The notes beneath the pieces are model-generated. The model was not told the origin of the DNA and did no database searches. It was given only the letters and a program-made list of their open reading frames with translations. The position numbers and the translations under genes are program-made. Positions 26,180 through 34,496 of a stretch of 64,000 bases of DNA are shown here, piece by piece; positions within the stretch are counted from its first letter, which is position 1; every line of letters starts with the position of its first letter. The stretch is from Rufibacter radiotolerans (GTDB lineage: Bacteria > Bacteroidota > Bacteroidia > Cytophagales > Hymenobacteraceae), in the NCBI RefSeq assembly GCF_001078055.1, contig NZ_CP010777.1, positions 3,129,001-3,193,000 on the forward strand, in the 5' to 3' direction.

Positions 26180-26967
26180 ACCAACCGCTAGCATATATCC
26201 ACCCCGAAGCCAAGATTGCCACCAACGTGGTGATTGAGCCTTTCACCACCATCTCTAAAGACGTGGAAATTGGCGAAGGCACCTGGATTGGCCCTAACGT
26301 GACCATCATGGAAGGCGCCCGCATAGGCAAGAACTGCCAGATTTTTCCGGGAGCGGTTATTTCTGCCCCTCCGCAAGACCTTAAATACAAAGGCGAGCCC
26401 TCTACCGTGACCATCGGGGACAACACCATCATTAGGGAGTGCGTGACCCTGAACCGCGGCACGGCCTTAGATAAAAACACCACCGCCATTGGCAACAATT
26501 GCCTGATTATGGCCTACGTGCACGTAGCCCATGACTGCATTATTGGCAACCATGTAATTATAGCCAACGGGGTGCAGCTTGCCGGGCATATCGTGATCCA
26601 TGACCATGTGTTTATTGGCGGTACCTCGGCGGTGCACCAGTTCGTGAGCATTGGCGCCCACGCCATGGTTTCAGGCGGGTCTTTGGTGCGCAAAGACGTG
26701 CCTCCTTTCATCAAGGCCGCCCGCGAGCCCCTTTCTTACGCCGGTGTAAACTCCATCGGCTTGCGCCGAAGAGGTTTCTCCAATGAGCAGATCACCGATA
26801 TTCAGCAGATTTACCGTATCCTGTTCATGAGTGGTCTCAACACGGCCTCTGCGGTGGAGAAAATTGAGATTGACCTCTCGCCCAGCGCTGAGCGCGATGA
26901 GATCGTGAACTTTGTGCGCAACTCGGGCCGCGGCATTATCAAAGGTTACCAGAGAGATGCAGATTAA
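26176..26967 (+). CDS. lpxA: UDP-GlcNAc acyltransferase
   Basis: First step of lipid A synthesis. 263 residues of left-handed beta helix (hexapeptide repeats, about 1-190) with the catalytic His in VAHDCIIGNHVI, followed by the helical C-terminal domain. Overlaps lpxC-fabZ by 4 bases; its last 11 bases overlap the ABC ATPase start. Confidence 0.97.
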   Translation: MNQPLAYIHPEAKIATNVVIEPFTTISKDVEIGEGTWIGPNVTIMEGARIGKNCQIFPGAVISAPPQDLKYKGEPSTVTIGDNTIIRECVTLNRGTALDKNTTAIGNNCLIMAYVHVAHDCIIGNHVIIANGVQLAGHIVIHDHVFIGGTSAVHQFVSIGAHAMVSGGSLVRKDVPPFIKAAREPLSYAGVNSIGLRRRGFSNEQITDIQQIYRILFMSGLNTASAVEKIEIDLSPSAERDEIVNFVRNSGRGIIKGYQRDAD

Positions 26968-27592
26968 GCTTTCCTCTTTAGGCAAGCGTTACAATTACGA
27001 GTGGATTTTCCGGAATCTGTCCTTTGAGTTCGTCTCTGGCAAGGCCTACGCCGTTCTGGGGCACAACGGGTCCGGAAAATCCACGTTGCTTTCCATCATC
27101 AGCGGGTTTCAGCTTCCTTCTGAAGGCTCCGTTTCCTACGCCCTGAACGGGCAGAACATACCGGTAGAACAGGTATACCGTCACCTTTCTATGGCGGCCC
27201 CTTACCAGGACCTGCTGGAGGAGTTCACCCTGCTGGAGATGATCCAGTTCCATACCCGCTTCAAACCCCTGCGCGGCATCACCCCAGAACAATTACCAGA
27301 TTTACTGCAACTGCAGGCTGCCAAACACAAACTTGTGCGCGATTTCTCGTCAGGCATGCGCCAGCGCCTCAAACTGGGCCTGGCCCTCTACTCAGACACA
27401 CCCCTCCTGCTCCTGGATGAGCCCACCACCAACCTGGACCAGGCCGGCGTTGCCTGGTATCTGGAGCACCTGGAAAAGAACCGCCAGAACCGCCTGGTCA
27501 TCATCGGGTCCAACGTGCCCCACGAATACAGCTTCTGCGACGAGCAGTTGCCTATCAACGAATACCACTACAAGAAAACTCTGCGATCTTAA
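26957..27592 (+). CDS. ABC transporter ATP-binding protein
   Basis: From the ATG at 26957 (MQIKLSSLGKRYNYEW) the protein has about 211 residues; the upstream part of the frame is inside lpxA. Walker A GHNGSGKSTL (about 36), signature FSSGMRQRLKLG (about 131), Walker B LLLLDEPTTNLD. A stand-alone ATPase whose permease is not adjacent. Its place at the end of the lipid A operon suggests, without proof, a link to envelope transport. Confidence 0.9.
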   Translation: MQIKLSSLGKRYNYEWIFRNLSFEFVSGKAYAVLGHNGSGKSTLLSIISGFQLPSEGSVSYALNGQNIPVEQVYRHLSMAAPYQDLLEEFTLLEMIQFHTRFKPLRGITPEQLPDLLQLQAAKHKLVRDFSSGMRQRLKLGLALYSDTPLLLLDEPTTNLDQAGVAWYLEHLEKNRQNRLVIIGSNVPHEYSFCDEQLPINEYHYKKTLRS

Positions 27593-27607
27593 TCACTAAC
27601 CCCTTTA

Positions 27608-27646
27608 GCGTTTTGGGCCTGTTTTCGGTAAAAAGCTTAAAAACGC
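27608..27646 (-). repeat. Family A palindrome, copy 13 (reverse orientation)
   Basis: GCGTTTTGGGCCTGTTTTC is the well-kept arm here and the right arm (AAAAAGCTTAAAAACGC) is diverged: opposite to most copies. It lies 15 bases after the ABC ATPase stop. Confidence 0.75.
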
Positions 27647-27650
27647 AATA

Positions 27651-27686
27651 GCAGAGTTCCTTCTCCCTGAGGGAGAGGGTTAGGGG
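27651..27686 (+). repeat. Family C repeat R1
   Basis: Sequence around TTCCTTCTCCCTGAGGGAGA, with a TTAGGGG tail. Same orientation as R3; with R2 it forms the left inverted pair around the DUF559 cassette. Confidence 0.75.
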
Positions 27687-27784
27687 CACCGGTGAATGAA
27701 AGTCAGAGGCCTCTCGCAAGTAACCGTTTCCTAAATTCTAACCGCACGTTACACAGTGGAAGTTTTTCTAACTTTCAACTTCTT

Positions 27785-27828
27785 CCCCCTCATCCTACCC
27801 TTCTCACTCAGGGAGAAGGAACTGCTGC
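27785..27828 (-). repeat. Family C repeat R2 (left inverted repeat of the cassette)
   Basis: 44 bases that match R3 (28245-28288) in inverted orientation at 42 of 44 positions. It begins CCCCCTCATCC and ends GGAACTGCTGC. Confidence 0.85.
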
Positions 27829-27862
27829 ATTACTTTTTGAAGCGAGTAACGTAAGGCCGCAG

Positions 27863-28204
27863 ATGGACAGAAGAAACTTCAGAAAAGAGCTGAGGAGAAA
27901 CGCTACGGCCGCGGAGGTTATCTTATGGCAAGGCCTCAGAAATAGAAGTCTGCGCAAAAGAAAATTCAGAAGGCAGCATTCCATTGGCAATTTCATAGTG
28001 GATTTCATTTGTCTGGAAGAGCGGTTAGTAATAGAAGTAGATGGCGGGAGTCACCAAAACATTGGTACCCAGCGAGCAGATGAAGAACGCGACCAATGGC
28101 TGAAGGCACAAGGTTTCACTGTGTTACGCTTCACCAATGAGGAAATTTACCAAAATGTGGAGCGAGTGCTTTGGGCCATTGAAGATGCCTTTGATCAGAA
28201 GTAA
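27863..28204 (+). CDS. DUF559 (Vsr/PD-(D/E)XK-like) endonuclease-family protein
   Basis: From the ATG at 27863 (MDRRNFRKELRRNATAAE) about 113 residues, the normal length of DUF559 proteins; the upstream extension of the frame would read through repeat R2. Conserved features: NATAAEVILWQGLRNR, the KRKFRRQHSIGNFIVDF segment, LVIEVDGGSH (putative catalytic D..E-x-D) and an ending VLRFTNEEIYQNVERVLWAI. The fold is predicted to be related to very-short-patch repair endonuclease. Activity is not established for the family. It lies alone between inverted repeats, not near a methylase. Confidence 0.88.
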   Translation: MDRRNFRKELRRNATAAEVILWQGLRNRSLRKRKFRRQHSIGNFIVDFICLEERLVIEVDGGSHQNIGTQRADEERDQWLKAQGFTVLRFTNEEIYQNVERVLWAIEDAFDQK

Positions 28205-28244
28205 TGTTCTTCGATTTTTTGTCTTTGCGGCAGAAAACCAAATA

Positions 28245-28288
28245 GCAGCAGTTCCTTCTCCCTGAGGGAGAAGGTTAGGATGAGGGGG
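28245..28288 (+). repeat. Family C repeat R3 (right inverted repeat of the cassette)
   Basis: 44 bases starting GCAGCAGTTCCTTCTCCCTG and ending TTAGGATGAGGGGG; inverted partner of R2 and direct repeat of R1. Confidence 0.85.
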
Positions 28289-28374
28289 ACTGTTTGAAGC
28301 TAGAAATACCTTACCCCATTCAACAACTTTTTAAAGGAATCCAGTTGCCAACCCTTACCTAAGAGCCACCGTTG

Positions 28375-28412
28375 CTCCCTCACCCTAATGCTCTCCCCCG
28401 GAGAGGGAATTC
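28375..28412 (-). repeat. Family C repeat R4
   Basis: CTCCCTCACCCTAATGCTCT then CCCCCGGAGAGGGAATT: a diverged, inverted copy of R3. The gap 28205-28509 is filled by R3, R4, a family A palindrome and a terminator. Confidence 0.65.
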
Positions 28413-28423
28413 CCGTCAAACGT

Positions 28424-28459
28424 GCTCTGGGCGTGTTTTCTGGAAAACAGCCTCAAAAC
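28424..28459 (+). repeat. Family A palindrome, copy 14
   Basis: Left arm GCTCTGGGCGTGTTTTC is diverged, right arm GAAAACAGCCTCAAAAC is good; overlaps the following terminator by a few bases. Confidence 0.65.
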
Positions 28460-28494
28460 AGAAAAGCCACCGCAATCGGTGGCTTTTCTGTTTT
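28455..28494 (-). terminator. Terminator of the erythromycin-esterase-family gene
   Basis: 18-bp perfect stem (AAAACAGAAAAGCCACCG and complement, 4-base loop). Its left arm grows out of the palindrome's right arm. Confidence 0.8.
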
Positions 28495-28509
28495 AATTAT
28501 AGCTATAGA

Positions 28510-29793
28510 CTATTCGTTGGCTGGGTACATTTCTGGTGGTTCTTTCTCTTTAGTTTTGACGATGAACGGGCGCAGGGCCTCTGTCTCATCCAGGTACAGG
28601 AAGGCGTCATACCGCTCGGGGATGATGGTGGGCACGTAGTTGCCGTAGGCTTCGCGGTTGGGGTCATAGACCACGCCGATGGCCCGGTGGGCAATGAGTT
28701 GGCGCATTTCATCAATGTCACGGAGCTCGCGGGAAAGGAGGAGTTTATCGGTGGCGCCCAGGCTGTGGAGCCATTCTTCCCAGGAGCCTGCCCGGGCCGG
28801 CGGCACTTCCATCTTTTTCATGGGGGCGCCCCACGCCTCGCCGGCAATCACAGAGCCTTCATAAGACCCGAAGCCCGTGAGGTAGACATTCTCCCTTCCG
28901 TATTTTTCCCGGGCCAGCTGGCCTATGTTCACCATGCCAGCGCGGGCCATGTCGGTGAAGCGGGCATCACCTACGTGGGTGTTGTGTTCCCAGATAATGG
29001 CCTTCGCGTCTGGGCCATGGAATTCCAGCAGGCGGTTCAGGGTCTCCATCATGTGTTCATCGCGCACGTTCCAGGAACTTCCGCCGCCGCGTATCATGGC
29101 TTTGTAGTACCGCTCTGCGTTCACGGCCACCAGGGCGTTCTGCTCGGCGTCAAAAACGGCTTCTGAGTTTAGGGGCTCCGTCTGCTCCCGCTTGCCCAGT
29201 TCCTGCAGCATGGAAATCACCTCGTCTTCGCAGTCTTCTGAGACATAGGCCACTGCGCGGGCGTATTCCTGGGGGTCTGAACTATAAGGCTCAAAGCATT
29301 TGAAGGCTTCCTTGGCCGCTTTCATGGCCTTGCCGTCCTTCTGCTCTAGGTATTTCATGATCCGGTTGAGCGAGTCCCAGAGGCTGTAGACATCCAAGCC
29401 GTAGAACCCAATCTGGTTGGTAGTATTGGGGCGGTCATTGTGTTCTTTGAGCCACTCCACCAAGGCTGCAATTTCCCAGTTGCCCCACATCCAGGTGGGC
29501 CAGCGGTTAAAGTTCTTCAGCACGTCAGATACCTTGGTACCGGCCTTGCAGGATCCCCTTATAAATTTATTTACCTGGTAACAATCGGGCCAGTCTCCTT
29601 CCACGGCAATGAACGTGAAGCCTTTCTCCTCTATCAGGCGCTTGGAAATAGCCGTGCGCCAGCCGTAATATTCTGAGGTTCCGTGAGAGGCCTCACCCAG
29701 CATGACAATACGGGCGTCTCCAATGTCTTCCAGCAGAATATCTAAATCAGCTTTATTTTCAAGCCGGTGGTACGGCAGCTTTAAATACGTCAT
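28510..29793 (-). CDS. Erythromycin esterase-family protein
   Basis: 427 residues with the family motifs GEASHGTSEYY (about 34-44), EGDWPDCYQVN (about 72), FYGLDVYS, and WEHNTHVGDAR (about 275), which hold the His/Glu catalytic residues. Cytosolic, no signal peptide. Family members hydrolyse lactone or ester bonds, but most chromosomal ones have no proven macrolide activity. Single gene with its own terminator. Resistance should not be assumed. Confidence 0.88.
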   Translation of the reverse strand: MTYLKLPYHRLENKADLDILLEDIGDARIVMLGEASHGTSEYYGWRTAISKRLIEEKGFTFIAVEGDWPDCYQVNKFIRGSCKAGTKVSDVLKNFNRWPTWMWGNWEIAALVEWLKEHNDRPNTTNQIGFYGLDVYSLWDSLNRIMKYLEQKDGKAMKAAKEAFKCFEPYSSDPQEYARAVAYVSEDCEDEVISMLQELGKREQTEPLNSEAVFDAEQNALVAVNAERYYKAMIRGGGSSWNVRDEHMMETLNRLLEFHGPDAKAIIWEHNTHVGDARFTDMARAGMVNIGQLAREKYGRENVYLTGFGSYEGSVIAGEAWGAPMKKMEVPPARAGSWEEWLHSLGATDKLLLSRELRDIDEMRQLIAHRAIGVVYDPNREAYGNYVPTIIPERYDAFLYLDETEALRPFIVKTKEKEPPEMYPANE

Positions 29794-29852
29794 GGGTTAA
29801 GCGTAATATGAACTCCCTGCCTTTTACCGTTCCTTGCCGCATAATGTTTGCC

Positions 29853-29890
29853 CGTTTTTAGCCTATTTTTTCAAAAAAAGGTCAAAAATG
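29853..29890. repeat. Family A palindrome, copy 15
   Basis: CGTTTTTAGCCTATTTTTT and AAAAAAAGGTCAAAAATG; A/T-shifted copy about 60 bases upstream of the esterase-family start. Confidence 0.65.
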
Positions 29891-30040
29891 CCCGCCCCAA
29901 AATGCGCTTTCTTGGAATAAGGAAATTCAAAACCAACATTGAAAGAACTGAGCCTGAATCAGTAACCGTATCTGACTATGCACAAAAAGGAGCCATTCAA
30001 CCCCGCGTTAACAGCTGTTTAAACAGGGCTTTCACATAAA

Positions 30041-30079
30041 AGGCCCACCGCCCGCTAACAAGTAGCGGGCGGTGGGCCT
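30041..30079 (-). terminator. Terminator of the DUF4197 gene
   Basis: A 16-bp perfect GC-rich stem AGGCCCACCGCCCGCT and complement with a 7-base loop, then TTTTATG on the minus strand. Confidence 0.88.
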
Positions 30080-30104
30080 GAAGAGCAAAGGGGGCAAAAA
30101 GAAA

Positions 30105-30839
30105 TTACCTGGACCCGAACACGCGTTTCAAAAGTTCAGTGGTGCGGGCAATGGGATTCTCCCTGATATTGGCTTCTTCCTGGGCCACCAAGGTAAACAA
30201 ACCGTCAATGGCCTTTTGGGTGGCATAGGACTCCAGGTCTGGGTTCACTTTCTGCACCACGGGTATTTTGTTGTAGCGGTTCACCAGTTCTGAGTAATAC
30301 CGGGTGGCGTTCACGCGGTCAAGGCTCTGCTTCATGATCGGGCTGAACGCTGAGGTCAACTGCGAGGTAGTGGTCCGCTTCAGGTATTGGGTGGCAGCGT
30401 CTTTCTCCCCGCGCAGAATGTTCCAGACATCACTAAAGGTGAGCTGCTTAATGGCATTCAAAAAGATAGGGGCGGCACTTTTGGCAGCATCCTCGGCCCC
30501 GCGGTTCAGGCTCAGGATAAACTTATCTACCTCAGACCCCAGCCCTACCGACCGAAGCGTGTTCTCCACCTTTTTTACGTCTGGCGGAAAAGGGATTCTG
30601 ATGAGGCTGTTTTTGTAGAAGCCATCGGTCTGGGCGGCTTGGGTAGCGCCTTTGTTAATACCCTGTGACAAAGCTTGTTTTAAGCCCATGGAAACCTCAG
30701 ACTGGGTAAGGGGCACATTCTGGCCGGTGGTCTGCATGACACCGTCCATGGTCTGCTGAATCTGGCTGGCGGTGCAACCGGACAGTGCCAGCATAAAGAG
30801 TCCAGCTAAAACAAAGTAAGAAGAGAGTAGTTTCTTCAT
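30105..30839 (-). CDS. DUF4197-family lipoprotein
   Basis: About 244 residues from the ATG at 30839 (MKKLLSSYFV), chosen because it places the lipobox LSGC correctly; the frame extends 45 bases up. The body is almost all helical: LTQSEVSMGLKQALSQGI, IPFPPDVKKVENTLRSVG, and DYFW-free helices up to the C-terminal LLKRVFG. This matches DUF4197, a periplasmic helical family of unknown role. Divergent from cinA. Confidence 0.88.
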   Translation of the reverse strand: MKKLLSSYFVLAGLFMLALSGCTASQIQQTMDGVMQTTGQNVPLTQSEVSMGLKQALSQGINKGATQAAQTDGFYKNSLIRIPFPPDVKKVENTLRSVGLGSEVDKFILSLNRGAEDAAKSAAPIFLNAIKQLTFSDVWNILRGEKDAATQYLKRTTTSQLTSAFSPIMKQSLDRVNATRYYSELVNRYNKIPVVQKVNPDLESYATQKAIDGLFTLVAQEEANIRENPIARTTELLKRVFGSR

Positions 30840-30911
30840 AGGTGCGTACATGTTTATTACATTTGAGGGAATACGTGTCTCCACCGTCTACGCATAAATC
30901 AAGCCAAATAA

Positions 30912-32174
30912 ATGGAAAAAGAAATATCGGCAGAAATCATTACCATAGGCGATGAGCTTCTGTACGGCCAGGTTATTGACACTAACTCGGCGTGGCTGGG
31001 CCAGGAACTGGGCCTGATTGGGGTAAGGGTACGGCAGATCACCAGCATCTCAGATAACCCGCAGGCCATCAAAGACGCCCTCACCAACGCCCTCTCCCGC
31101 GCCCAGGTCATTCTGATGACCGGCGGACTGGGTCCTACCAAAGATGACCTGACCAAGCACACGCTGGCCTCCTACTTTAACACAGAGCTGCAGTTGCACC
31201 AACCGTCCTTAGACGATGTGGAAGCCATTTTCAGGAAATACAACCGGCCCATGCTGGAGGTGAACCGCCAGCAGGCGTTTCTGCCAGCTTCCTGCACCCC
31301 CATCCGGAACCCGTTGGGCACCGCCCCCGGCATGCTGTTTGAGGAAAAAGGCGCTTTGGTGGTTTCCATGCCCGGGGTGCCCTTTGAGATGAAGCGCATG
31401 GTCACCGACACTGTTTTGCCCCTCCTCCAGCAGCACTTCTGGCTGCCTAAGATCATCCATAAGGTCATCCAGACCATTGGCGTGGGCGAGTCTTTCCTGG
31501 CAGAGGCCATTGCCGAATGGGAAGACAACCTCCCCGAAAACCTGAAACTGGCCTACCTGCCTTACCTGGCCGGCGTGCGCCTGCGCCTGACCGGCCTCTC
31601 AGATGGCGTCCATGACCTGGAAGCTCAGTTGCGGGAGCAGGTAGACAAAGTAACAACCCTTATCCCAGACGCTATTTTTGCCTACGGTGAGGTCTCATTG
31701 GAAGAAGCCATTGGTCAGCTGTTGAAAGCCAGGAACCTGACCCTGGCCACGGCTGAAAGCTGCACCGGCGGCTTGGTGGCCCACAAGATCACCAGCGTAC
31801 CCGGCAGCTCGGCGTATTTTACGGGCAGCGTGGTGGCCTACAGCAATGCCGTGAAGACAAACCAGTTGGGCGTTTCTGAGGAGCTACTGGCCCAACATGG
31901 CGCCGTGAGCGAGGAAACCGTGAAGGCCATGGCCCAGGGCGTGCGGCAGTTGCTGCACACAGACATTGGCCTAGCCACCAGCGGCATTGCCGGCCCAGAC
32001 GGCGGCACGCCAGAGAAGCCCGTGGGCACCATCTGGATAGCCTACGCAGATGCCCACCAAACCGTGGCACGCAAAATAAGCTACAATAAAACCCGCCTGC
32101 TCAATATAGAGTACACGGCCTTGCAGGTATTGAACCTGGTGCGGCAAAGTTTACCTGCCCAGGTGGCGGGATAA
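30912..32174 (+). CDS. cinA: CinA-family NMN amidohydrolase / nucleotide-binding protein
   Basis: 420 residues. The N-terminal MoCF-like domain (about 5-170, TIGDELLYGQVIDTNSAWLG, LMTGGLGPTKDD) is followed by a KH-like middle and a C-terminal NMN deamidase domain (about 260-415) with TAESCTGGLVAHKIT and ATSGIAGPDGGTPEKPVG. It recycles NMN to nicotinate mononucleotide in NAD salvage. The old name competence/damage-inducible protein does not imply competence here. Divergent from the DUF4197 gene. Confidence 0.94.
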   Translation: MEKEISAEIITIGDELLYGQVIDTNSAWLGQELGLIGVRVRQITSISDNPQAIKDALTNALSRAQVILMTGGLGPTKDDLTKHTLASYFNTELQLHQPSLDDVEAIFRKYNRPMLEVNRQQAFLPASCTPIRNPLGTAPGMLFEEKGALVVSMPGVPFEMKRMVTDTVLPLLQQHFWLPKIIHKVIQTIGVGESFLAEAIAEWEDNLPENLKLAYLPYLAGVRLRLTGLSDGVHDLEAQLREQVDKVTTLIPDAIFAYGEVSLEEAIGQLLKARNLTLATAESCTGGLVAHKITSVPGSSAYFTGSVVAYSNAVKTNQLGVSEELLAQHGAVSEETVKAMAQGVRQLLHTDIGLATSGIAGPDGGTPEKPVGTIWIAYADAHQTVARKISYNKTRLLNIEYTALQVLNLVRQSLPAQVAG

Positions 32175-32185
32175 CTAAAAATTTC

Positions 32186-32193
32186 TAATTTTG
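32186..32193 (+). promoter_or_regulatory. Putative -7 box of the E2 gene
   Basis: TAATTTTG fits TAnnTTTG and is followed by a small hairpin CCTAAC-AAC-GTTAGG (32194-32209). It would give a leader of about 150 bases. Confidence 0.4.
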
Positions 32194-32351
32194 CCTAACA
32201 ACGGTTAGGTAACTCAAAACTGCGGGCAGATAACAGAAATCCTTTTTCTGTTTTTATGTACCTTGCATAGGACTGAGTACCTTTCTTTATTAACCCGCCC
32301 TGAAATCCTGTTTTCTGGGTGCGCTAAACTGATAACTGAACTACTGACAAT

Positions 32352-33707
32352 ATGGCCCTTGTAGAAATGGTGATGCCCAAAATGGGCGAGAGTATAATGG
32401 AAGGTACCGTGCTTAAATGGTTGAAGCAAGTAGGCGACACCATTGAGCAGGACGAATCTGTATTGGAAGTGGCCACCGACAAAGTGGATACCGAAGTACC
32501 CGCCATTCAAGCCGGAATATTGAAAGAGATTCTGGTGCAGGAAGGACAGGTGGTAGCCGTGGGTGCCCCCATCGCCATCATCAGCACCGGTGGTGAGGAC
32601 CAGCCTTCTGCCGCCCCAGCCGCTGAACAGGCTGCTCCTGCTGCCCAGCCGACTACCCAACCCGCCGCTCACCCCGCCGAGGCGCCCCAGGCCACGGCCC
32701 AGACCTCACAACGTCTGGAGCAACCGGCCTCGGGCCGTTTCTACTCCCCGCTGGTGATGAACATTGCCCGTGAGGAAGGCATTACCATGCAGGAACTTGA
32801 ATTTGTACCAGGCACCGGCAATGAGGGACGCGTGACCAAGAAAGACATTCTGGAATACGTGGTCAACCGCCAAAGCGGAGCTGCTCCCGCTGCTGCCCAA
32901 CCAGCCGCAGCTCAGCCACAAGCCCCAGCTTCTCAGGCCGCGCCTCAACAAGCCGCCCCTGCTCCTTCTGTTCCGGCCCCGGCCCAATCATACAGCGGCG
33001 ACGCAGAGATCATTGAGATGGACCGCATGCGCAAAATGATTGCCCAGCGCATGGTAGACAGCAAGCGTATCTCTCCGCACGTAACCTCATTTGTGGAGGC
33101 CGATGTGACCAACATTGTGAACTGGCGGAACAAAAATAAAGACGCCTACAAGAAGCGCGAAGGCGAGAACCTGACCTTCACCCCTATCTTCATTGAAGCC
33201 ATCGTGAAAGCCATCAAGGACTTCCCGATGATCAATGTGAGCGTAGACGGCGACCGCATCATCAAGAAACGCAACATCAACATTGGCGTAGCCGTGGCCC
33301 TGCCCAGCGGTAACCTGATTGTGCCCGTGATCCATAACGCCGACCAGATGAACCTGAACGGTATTTCTAAGAAGCTGAATGACCTGGCCAACCGCGCCCG
33401 CATCAATAAACTAACCGCCGCAGACCTGGCCGACCCTACCTACACCGTTTCAAACGTGGGTTCATTTGGCAACGTGATGGGCACGCCTATCATCATGCAG
33501 CCGCAGGTAGCCATCATGGCCGTGGGTGCCATTAAGAAGAAGCCAGCGGTCATTGAAACGCCAGAAGGAGACCTGATAGGCATCCGGCAGTTCATGTTCC
33601 TATCGCACTCCTATGACCACCGCGTGGTAGATGGTTCTCTGGGCGGGAACTTTGTGCGCCGCGTAGCCGATTACCTGGAAGGCTTTGACCCCAACACCGC
33701 TATTTAA
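32352..33707 (+). CDS. 2-oxoacid dehydrogenase E2 (dihydrolipoamide acyltransferase)
   Basis: 451 residues. A lipoyl domain (1-75) with the lipoylated Lys in EVATDKVDTEVPA; an Ala/Pro-rich linker; an E1/E3-binding domain (about 130-170, SPLVMNIAREEGIT...GRVTKKDI); a second Ala/Pro linker; the catalytic domain (about 220-450) with SHSYDHRVVDG. A single lipoyl domain and the linker style fit pyruvate or branched-chain complexes. E1 and E3 genes are not adjacent, so the substrate is left open. Confidence 0.93.
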   Translation: MALVEMVMPKMGESIMEGTVLKWLKQVGDTIEQDESVLEVATDKVDTEVPAIQAGILKEILVQEGQVVAVGAPIAIISTGGEDQPSAAPAAEQAAPAAQPTTQPAAHPAEAPQATAQTSQRLEQPASGRFYSPLVMNIAREEGITMQELEFVPGTGNEGRVTKKDILEYVVNRQSGAAPAAAQPAAAQPQAPASQAAPQQAAPAPSVPAPAQSYSGDAEIIEMDRMRKMIAQRMVDSKRISPHVTSFVEADVTNIVNWRNKNKDAYKKREGENLTFTPIFIEAIVKAIKDFPMINVSVDGDRIIKKRNINIGVAVALPSGNLIVPVIHNADQMNLNGISKKLNDLANRARINKLTAADLADPTYTVSNVGSFGNVMGTPIIMQPQVAIMAVGAIKKKPAVIETPEGDLIGIRQFMFLSHSYDHRVVDGSLGGNFVRRVADYLEGFDPNTAI

Positions 33708-33745
33708 TTTACAGGTTTGAAGATTTAAAAATGCTCTACTAACAG

Positions 33746-33779
33746 AAAAGCCTCTCCTAAATGGAGAGGCTTTTTATTT
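33746..33779 (+). terminator. Terminator of the E2 gene
   Basis: 12-bp stem AAAAGCCTCTCC and complement, loop 5, followed by TTTTTATTT. Confidence 0.9.
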
Positions 33780-33784
33780 GGAAA

Positions 33785-33821
33785 CGTTTTAAGCCTGTTT
33801 TCTGAAAAACAGGCTTAAAAC
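33785..33821. repeat. Family A palindrome, copy 16 (symmetric)
   Basis: CGTTTTAAGCCTGTTTTC and GAAAAACAGGCTTAAAAC, 6 bases past the E2 terminator, so it is not itself needed for termination. Confidence 0.88.
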
Positions 33822-33906
33822 AGGAAATACAGAACCCACTCCTGAAGAAGATAGTAAAAGCCTTATCTTGCCGCGGCACGCCGATGGCCCTTTACCTACC
33901 AATCCT

Positions 33907-34458
33907 ATGAAAAACACTTTATTCCTGATTCTAATTGCGTTCCTGCTGTTCCTGGCCATCTTCTTTTACTGGAAACAAAGCCAGGCCGAAAGCGAGCTTA
34001 CCATGGCCAACGACAAAATCACCAGCCTGGAGCAACAGGTGCGGCGCTTCACCCGCAACCTTCCGCCAGATACGGTAGGTCCCATGCAATCTACCCAACC
34101 AGAATTGAAAGACTCCACCGCTGAGGAAGAAGAGGAAAGGATCATTCCGCCGGCCTCTACCCAATTTGAAGACGAGTTGGGCAGCCTGAGCGAAGCAGAC
34201 ATTGCCCGCCTCAAGCGCCAGGGCCTCAAAAACCCAGAGGCTGACCTGATGAACGACCTCATGCGCAAGCAGAAGACCGTATTGAACGCCACTGGCTCCG
34301 TAGGCGGCACCATGGCCATCCGGGACGTAAGAATTCTGAACGACCACTATGCCCTGGCCTACTTTGAGGACGGGCACAACGGCGGCCACATGGTACTGCG
34401 TTACACCGTGAAAAACGGGGCCATCACCTGGACCCGCCTGGATTCTTATACCATGTAA
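33907..34458 (+). CDS. Membrane-anchored protein of unknown function
   Basis: From the ATG at 33907 about 183 residues: one N-terminal membrane helix (about 4-20), a coiled-coil (SELTMANDKITSLEQQVRRF), an acidic disordered stretch (TAEEEEERI), then a compact domain (about 90-183) ending in LRYTVKNGAITWTRLDSYTM. I do not recognise the family. The C-terminal part most likely sits in the periplasm. Convergent with valS. Confidence 0.7.
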   Translation: MKNTLFLILIAFLLFLAIFFYWKQSQAESELTMANDKITSLEQQVRRFTRNLPPDTVGPMQSTQPELKDSTAEEEEERIIPPASTQFEDELGSLSEADIARLKRQGLKNPEADLMNDLMRKQKTVLNATGSVGGTMAIRDVRILNDHYALAYFEDGHNGGHMVLRYTVKNGAITWTRLDSYTM

Positions 34459-34496
34459 CGTTTTGGGGCAGTTTTCAGAAAAACAGGCTTAAAACG
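34459..34496 (+). repeat. Family A palindrome, copy 17
   Basis: CGTTTTGGGGCAGTTTTC and AAAAACAGGCTTAAAACG. Begins on the base after the upstream stop codon and abuts the next terminator. Confidence 0.85.

Larger units (their letters stand above)
27785..28288. mobile_element. Putative DUF559 cassette with 44-bp inverted repeats
   Basis: A ~504-bp unit made of two 44-bp near-identical inverted repeats (2 mismatches) and one gene, a DUF559-family nuclease. No transposase is present and I found no clear target-site duplication (flanks CTTCTT and ACTGTT). R1 and R4, weaker copies of the same repeat, sit ~100 bases outside on either side. Reading it as a mobile unit is an inference from the structure. 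Confidence 0.55.
29794..30104. other. Intergenic region, 311 bases
   Basis: Contains a family A palindrome (29853-29890), a terminator for the DUF4197 gene (30041-30079) and ~150 bases in between with no credible gene; a 63-codon open frame there overlaps the palindrome and has no ribosome-site context. Confidence 0.5.

Noticed and set aside
28510..29793. Macrolide resistance from the erythromycin esterase-family gene
   Set aside because: The family name is broader than its function; there is no mobile-element context, and chromosomal members usually have unknown substrates.
29848..30039. 63-codon open frame
   Set aside because: It begins inside a family A palindrome, lacks start context and resembles no protein.
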